A stretch of DNA of 64,000 nt from Microbacterium sp. CH12i (GTDB lineage Bacteria; Actinomycetota; Actinomycetes; Actinomycetales; Microbacteriaceae), in the NCBI RefSeq assembly GCF_000685355.1, contig NZ_JHET01000004.1, positions 62,001-126,000 of the forward strand, read 5' to 3'. Within the stretch, counting starts at the first letter, position 1. Each line of letters starts with the position of its first letter. The position numbers were made by a program, and so were the translations under genes. Positions 59,871 through 64,000 of this stretch are shown here, piece after piece. The notes below the pieces were generated by a model. It was not told the DNA's origin and made no database searches. It worked only from the letters and a program-made list of their open reading frames with translations.

Positions 59871-60770
59871 ATGAGTGACACCGCCCCCATGCTTGGCCTC
59901 CTGCTCGACGTCGACGGTCCGATCGCTAGCCCGGTGAGCCGGACGATCGCGATTGAGTCGATCGTGACCGATCTGGTGAAGCTGGCGGATGCCGGAATTC
60001 CCATCGTCTTCAACACAGGACGCTCCGATGCATTCCTGCGCGAAGAGGTTGTCGCTCCCCTCGTCACCGCCGGCCTCCCTGCGCACGCACGGATGTTCGC
60101 GGTGTGCGAAAAAGGTGCAGTATGGTTCGCGATCACTCCCGCAGGCGCCGGCGAGATCAACATCTCCCATGAGCTCGCGGTTCCGGCATCCTATGGCGCT
60201 GCAATCGAAACCCTCGTCTCAGAGCGTTTCGCAGACCACATGTTCTTCGATCACACCAAACGCGCGATGGTGTCTGTCGAGCAGCACACTCACACCGAGA
60301 ACACCGACTACAGGGTGCAGCAGGCTGCGTTCGATGCCGCGGCATTCGAGGAGATGGGCCGACACTGTTTGGGGGTCGAACACAATGGCACGCGCGCGGC
60401 GGATGCCGACGGCGAGGTCGGATATCGGATTGACTCGACGATCATCTCCACGGACATCGAATCGATCCGTCTCGGCAAGGACCTCGGCGCGATGCGTGCG
60501 ATCGAGATGTTGTTGCCGAACGGTGCTCTCCCCACGCAATGGCGTACGGTCGGCGATTCTCGCACCGACTACGCGATGGCGGACTGGCTGCACGCTCAGG
60601 GGTACGAGGTCGCGCACGTGGATGTACGCCCCGCTGACGGCGTGCCAGATAAGCCCTACCAGGTGCTCACAGCCGGCGACTTGATCCACGACGACGCCGG
60701 AGCGGCATTCCTCACGCGATGGGTCGAAATGGTGCAGGGCACCGCCACGCAGGACACCGACGTGCGCTGA
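59871..60770 (+). CDS. HAD-superfamily hydrolase
   Basis: 299 residues. Motif I with its nucleophile is LLLDVDGPIASP (10-21), and GDSRTDYAMADWL near 220 is motif IV, with IVFNTGRS in between. A soluble Cof-type phosphatase, substrate unknown. It is divergent from clpP1 and converges on tig with a strong shared terminator. Confidence 0.82.
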   Translation: MSDTAPMLGLLLDVDGPIASPVSRTIAIESIVTDLVKLADAGIPIVFNTGRSDAFLREEVVAPLVTAGLPAHARMFAVCEKGAVWFAITPAGAGEINISHELAVPASYGAAIETLVSERFADHMFFDHTKRAMVSVEQHTHTENTDYRVQQAAFDAAAFEEMGRHCLGVEHNGTRAADADGEVGYRIDSTIISTDIESIRLGKDLGAMRAIEMLLPNGALPTQWRTVGDSRTDYAMADWLHAQGYEVAHVDVRPADGVPDKPYQVLTAGDLIHDDAGAAFLTRWVEMVQGTATQDTDVR

Positions 60771-60806
60771 CGTATTCGGGCGCCAACCCGCGAACGCCGC
60801 GAATGC

Positions 60807-60838
60807 GAAAGGACGGATGCCGAAGCATCCGTCCTTTC
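60807..60838. terminator. Bidirectional terminator between HAD gene and tig
   Basis: GAAAGGACGGATGC, CGAA loop, GCATCCGTCCTTTC: a perfect 14-bp stem with A/T-rich ends. It contains an inverted pair of the CGGATGC word. Confidence 0.85.
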
Positions 60839-60856
60839 GTCATAATCGCGGTGCGA

Positions 60857-62332
60857 TCACTCAGCCTTGTCAGCAGCCTTCTTGGCCGGAGCCTTCTTGG
60901 CGGCCGGCTTCTTGGCGGGAGCCTTCTTCGCAGCGGGCTTCTCGTCAGCGGCCTCAGCGTCGTCTGCCTTCTTGGCAGGAGCCTTCTTGGCAGCAGCCTT
61001 CTTGGCGGGCTTCTCTTCGGCAGAAGCGTCAGCCTCAGTGGTCTCGTCCTCGTCATCGACAGCGACGAAACCTGACAGGTCAACGGCCTTGCCGTTGGAG
61101 TCAACGACCTTCACCTTGCCGAGCGCAACGGCGAGAGCCTTGTTGCGGGCGACCTCGCCAGCGAGAGCAGGCAGCTGATTCGAAGACTGCAGCGCCTCGA
61201 CGAAGTCCTGCGGCGACATTCCATACTGCGCGGCGGACTGGATCAGGTACTGGCTGAGCTCTTCCTGCGAGACCTGGACGTCAGCCTGCTCAGCGATCGT
61301 GTCGAGCAGCACCTGCGTGCGGAATTGCTTCTCGCTCGCCACAGTAACCTCGGCGCGGTGCTCGTCATCCTCAAGACGGTTCTCGCCCTCGAGGTGGTTG
61401 TGCACCTCGTCTTCGATGAGCTGCGGCGGCACGGGGATCTCGATCTTCTCGAGCAGCGTCTCAATAAGCTGGTCGCGAGCCGCAGAACCCTGAGCGAAGA
61501 TGCCCTGCTCGTTCACGCGCTCGGCGAGGCTGTCGCGCAACTCTGCGATCGTGTCGAACTCGCTGGCGACCTGTGCGAAGTCATCGTCGGCCTCAGGAAG
61601 CTCGCGCTCCTTGACTGCCTTGATGGTGACGGAGACCTCGGCCTCAGCACCGGCGTGGTCACCGCCGACGAGCTTCGAGCGGAACGTGGTGTCCTCACCA
61701 GCAGTGAGGGACTCGATCGCGTCGTCGATGCCCTCGAGCAGCTCGCCAGAACCGACCTCGTAGGAGACACCCTCTGCGCGGTCGATCTCGGCGTCGTCGA
61801 TGGTGGCGACAAGGTCGAGCTCGACGAAGTCACCCTTCGCGGCGGGACGGTCAACGGGGATCAGAGTGCCGAAGCGTGCGCGCAGGCTGTCCAGCTCTGC
61901 ATCGAGCGCTGCCTCATCAGCTTCAACAGCATCCACGGTCAGGACGATGTCGTCGTAAGAGGGGATCTCGATCTCGGGGCGGACGTCAACCTCGACCTCG
62001 ACGAGCAGGTCGCCAGAGAAGTCTTTCTCGTTCGGCCACTCTTTGATGTCAGCAGCGGGGCGGCCGACGATGCGAAGCTTGTGCTCGGAAGCCGCTTCGC
62101 GGAAGAACTTGTCAAGGCCCTCGTTGACCGCGTGCTCGATGACGGCGCCGCGACCCATGCGCTGGTCGATGATCGGAGCAGGAACCTTGCCCTTGCGGAA
62201 GCCGGGGATCTGGATGTCCTGTGCAATGTGCTCGTACGCGTGAGCAATGCTGGGCTTCAGGTCATCCGGGGTGACCGTGATGGTGAGCTTGACCCGGGTC
62301 GGGGTCAGCTTCTCGACGGTGCTGTTCGCCAT
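60857..62332 (-). CDS. tig: Trigger factor with a lysine/alanine-rich tail
   Basis: 491 residues. The ribosome-binding signature is in [16 protein letters not shown] (42-57), the FKBP-type isomerase domain around [10 protein letters not shown] (about 166-175), then the helical chaperone arms. From about residue 430 the sequence is acidic and then repeats AKKAPAKK-like units (about 440-491), giving a strongly basic end like eukaryotic histone H1 tails, which some actinobacterial proteins share. It binds nascent chains at the ribosome. Confidence 0.95.
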   Translation of the reverse strand: MANSTVEKLTPTRVKLTITVTPDDLKPSIAHAYEHIAQDIQIPGFRKGKVPAPIIDQRMGRGAVIEHAVNEGLDKFFREAASEHKLRIVGRPAADIKEWPNEKDFSGDLLVEVEVDVRPEIEIPSYDDIVLTVDAVEADEAALDAELDSLRARFGTLIPVDRPAAKGDFVELDLVATIDDAEIDRAEGVSYEVGSGELLEGIDDAIESLTAGEDTTFRSKLVGGDHAGAEAEVSVTIKAVKERELPEADDDFAQVASEFDTIAELRDSLAERVNEQGIFAQGSAARDQLIETLLEKIEIPVPPQLIEDEVHNHLEGENRLEDDEHRAEVTVASEKQFRTQVLLDTIAEQADVQVSQEELSQYLIQSAAQYGMSPQDFVEALQSSNQLPALAGEVARNKALAVALGKVKVVDSNGKAVDLSGFVAVDDEDETTEADASAEEKPAKKAAAKKAPAKKADDAEAADEKPAAKKAPAKKPAAKKAPAKKAADKAE

Positions 62333-62394
62333 GCTTGTTTGTTCTCCTTTGGATTTCCGCGCAACGACGCGGCCTGAGGTTTAGGGGGCCGTTG

Positions 62395-62468
62395 TCGGGG
62401 CGACAGGATTTGAACCTGCGACTTCCCGCTCCCAAAGCGGGCGCTCTACCAAGCTGAGCTACGCCCCG
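62395..62468 (-). tRNA. tRNA-Pro (anticodon TGG)
   Basis: Acceptor CGGGGCG pairs with CGCCCCG; anticodon stem CCCGC/GCGGG with loop TTTGGGA gives TGG; T-arm GGTTCAAATCC. CCA is not encoded. It lies 62 bases upstream of tig on the same strand. Confidence 0.93.
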
Positions 62469-62578
62469 GCTGCTCCCGCATGCGGGATGGACCTTGACGA
62501 GTCTAACGGACAGGAGCAGCCTCACCGTCCGCTATGCTTATGAAGTCCGATTTTGAGCCGAAGTTATTGGCTCATTTC

Positions 62579-62649
62579 GGGGCTGTAGCTTAGTGGTAAA
62601 GCCTCTGTCTTCCAAACAGATGATGCGAGTTCGATTCTCGTCAGCCCCT
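62579..62649 (+). tRNA. tRNA-Gly (anticodon TCC)
   Basis: Acceptor GGGGCTG pairs with CAGCCCC; anticodon stem CTGT/ACAG with loop CTTCCAA gives TCC; T-arm AGTTCGATTCT. CCA is not encoded. Divergent from tRNA-Pro by about 110 bases. Confidence 0.93.
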
Positions 62650-62774
62650 CCGTTACCCCGCATAGGTCATTAGCCCGCATGTGACCCACAGCTTCCCGAT
62701 GCTAACCTGGCCACGTCGGTAATCAGCGGGGCGCTGTGACTCACATCCCCTCTGCTTCTTCAGGAGGATGCGAC

Positions 62775-63992
62775 GTGACCGAGCCAGTTGCTCCGCCGCC
62801 GATTCCGGCAGAAGCGGGCGTGCACCAACTTCCGGCATCCTTCGGCGCATCTCCGCACGTCGTGCCCGCCGCGAAACGCCACAAGAAGCGCACCGGTCTC
62901 CTCCTGACAAGTCTCGGCATCGTCGTCCTCGGTGTCGCGTGCGCTGGCGTTCAGCTCGGCGCCAACCTCGGTTATGACGACGCTCGCGTCGCGTTCGAGG
63001 CCGCAGCCGACGACGCTGAAGAAGGACAGGCGCAGCTGACCAGCGAGTTGACCACGCTCAACTCAGCAACGAGCATGGCGTCCGGCATCGCCGACGTCGA
63101 CAGCGGAATGCTGATGGATGCTGTGTCAAAAGAGGCTCTCACTGCCGCGATCACCGATGCGACAGCAGCCTCGACGGATGCAACGTCGTTGAGCGAGCAG
63201 CTTCTCCCCCATGCCGATGACAAGCCGGATTGGGCCTGGGAACTGTTCGGCGAAACTGCACAGTTGAACTCCGACCGCGATAGCGCCGACCAGCTTGTCG
63301 CAGAGTTCTCCTCGGCGGGCGACGACGCCTCGGGCGCGACGAGCAGCGTCGAGGATGCCGCGTTGACCGCGGTGACGACGGCTGCTGACGCGGCTGCCGG
63401 ATTCGAAGCGGTACATGTCTCAGCACGCAACCTCGACATCCTCGCGCTACGAAATGCTGCAGACCGCGTCCATGGCGCCGCGACGCTCGACGACGCTGCA
63501 CAATCTGCTTACTCCGCTCTGGAGTCCGCCGCGTCACAGATGTTGACATCAGAGCAGGCCGAACTGGCAGAGAAATCCGGAGCGCTCTACGGAGCGCGCG
63601 TCGAAATCGAAGCGTTCGCACGTTCACTCGCGCCTGGGGTGCTCCTGGACTTCGACTGGTCCGAGATCGTAAACGGCTACGGGTACTCCGACAGCATGGC
63701 CGGGTACGCCACCTGGTGGTACGCCGACCCCGGCTACGCGACGATCGAGTTGACGAACTCCGTCGCAGCGCTCTGGCCGAGTGCGCGCAGTGAAGCTCTG
63801 GTTGCGCACGAGGTCGGCCACGCGATCAGCGTCAAGTGCGAGGGCATGTACGACGATTCGACGCAGGAGAACATCGAAGCCTGGGGCACAGCCTGGGCGA
63901 TCAGCATGGGCTACGTCGATGACGCCAACGGCACGTGGGCCTATGGCCCTCCTCCGCAGTCACTCATCGACGCAGCCGCAGGTTGCCGCTGA
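62775..63992 (+). CDS. Membrane-anchored protein with an HEVGH motif
   Basis: About 405 residues from GTG 62775, which has AGGAGG 8 bases upstream. A short cytoplasmic part, one helix at about 39-61 (GLLLTSLGIVVLGVACAGVQ), then an alanine-rich helical stalk (about 70-280). The last 120 residues hold ALVAHEVGHAIS, an HExxH zinc-protease signature, with AWGTAWAISMGY after it. Probably a surface peptidase; no family name is clear. Ends 8 bases before the window edge. Confidence 0.75.
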   Translation: MTEPVAPPPIPAEAGVHQLPASFGASPHVVPAAKRHKKRTGLLLTSLGIVVLGVACAGVQLGANLGYDDARVAFEAAADDAEEGQAQLTSELTTLNSATSMASGIADVDSGMLMDAVSKEALTAAITDATAASTDATSLSEQLLPHADDKPDWAWELFGETAQLNSDRDSADQLVAEFSSAGDDASGATSSVEDAALTAVTTAADAAAGFEAVHVSARNLDILALRNAADRVHGAATLDDAAQSAYSALESAASQMLTSEQAELAEKSGALYGARVEIEAFARSLAPGVLLDFDWSEIVNGYGYSDSMAGYATWWYADPGYATIELTNSVAALWPSARSEALVAHEVGHAISVKCEGMYDDSTQENIEAWGTAWAISMGYVDDANGTWAYGPPPQSLIDAAAGCR

Positions 63993-64000
63993 GGCGAAGC

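Noticed and set aside
61325-62377. Open frame of about 350 codons antisense to tig
   Set aside because: Low-quality composition and no motif; the trigger factor reading is clear.

Overview
The window looks like a chromosomal segment of a high-GC actinobacterium of the family Microbacteriaceae, most likely Microbacterium or a close relative. The evidence is gene content and order: rne with rplU-rpmA-obg-proB-proA-nadD-rsfS, ileS-folC-DUF4233-ndk, comEA-comEC with holA nearby, and tig-clpP1-clpP2 with clpX close by. A translational-type T-box precedes ileS. I see no rRNA, CRISPR array, prophage or insertion sequence.

Layout. 0-10 kb, mostly minus strand: histidine phosphatase, holA, a Phd/toxin pair with a perfect palindromic operator, comEC, comEA, leuS, pabB. 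9.8-18 kb: DedA, App1-type phosphatase, a glycosylase-annotated protein, a secreted GH3 enzyme, DUF805, an SDR, DUF2804, a flavoprotein, tRNA-Ala and a degraded ltrA. 18-22 kb: an SSS-family symporter with a tiny partner protein, then a deletion scar joining tctA to the tail of a response regulator gene. 22-33 kb: housekeeping operons (rsfS, nadD, proA, proB, obg, rpmA, rplU, rne) and VKOR. 33-39 kb: ndk, DUF4233, folC, ileS. 39-42 kb: a broken DUF559 nuclease gene lying between two matched hairpin repeats, a VOC/ribbon-helix-helix pair and a pentapeptide-like protein. 41-46 kb: a peptide-type ABC transporter. 46-52 kb: valS, an M3 peptidase and a FitAB toxin-antitoxin pair. 52-64 kb: Nudix, clpX, a deoxyribose-type operon (regulator, deoC, two aldehyde dehydrogenases), clpP2, clpP1, a HAD hydrolase, tig, tRNA-Pro, tRNA-Gly and a membrane protein with an HEVGH motif.

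Quality caveat. At least ten genes carry what looks like a single missing base, including leuS, rplU, nadD and folC, which the cell can hardly lose. In most of them adding one base to a short run of identical bases restores the family sequence. These are most simply read as deletion-type sequencing errors, so the frameshifted entries may be intact in the living organism. Larger gaps in ltrA, tctA and the DUF559 gene cannot be explained by one base and may be real.

Most interesting structure: (1) three copies of a 65-bp hairpin with fixed 24-17-24 architecture, two of them bracketing the DUF559 nuclease gene; (2) a second repeat, with core near CCTGAGCCTGTCGAAGG, found inside the ileS T-box leader and inside the valS coding sequence; (3) the word CGGATGC/GCATCCG, strongly over-represented and paired in inverted orientation at stem-loops between genes; (4) a catalytic aldehyde dehydrogenase encoded next to a half-length one lacking the active-site half.
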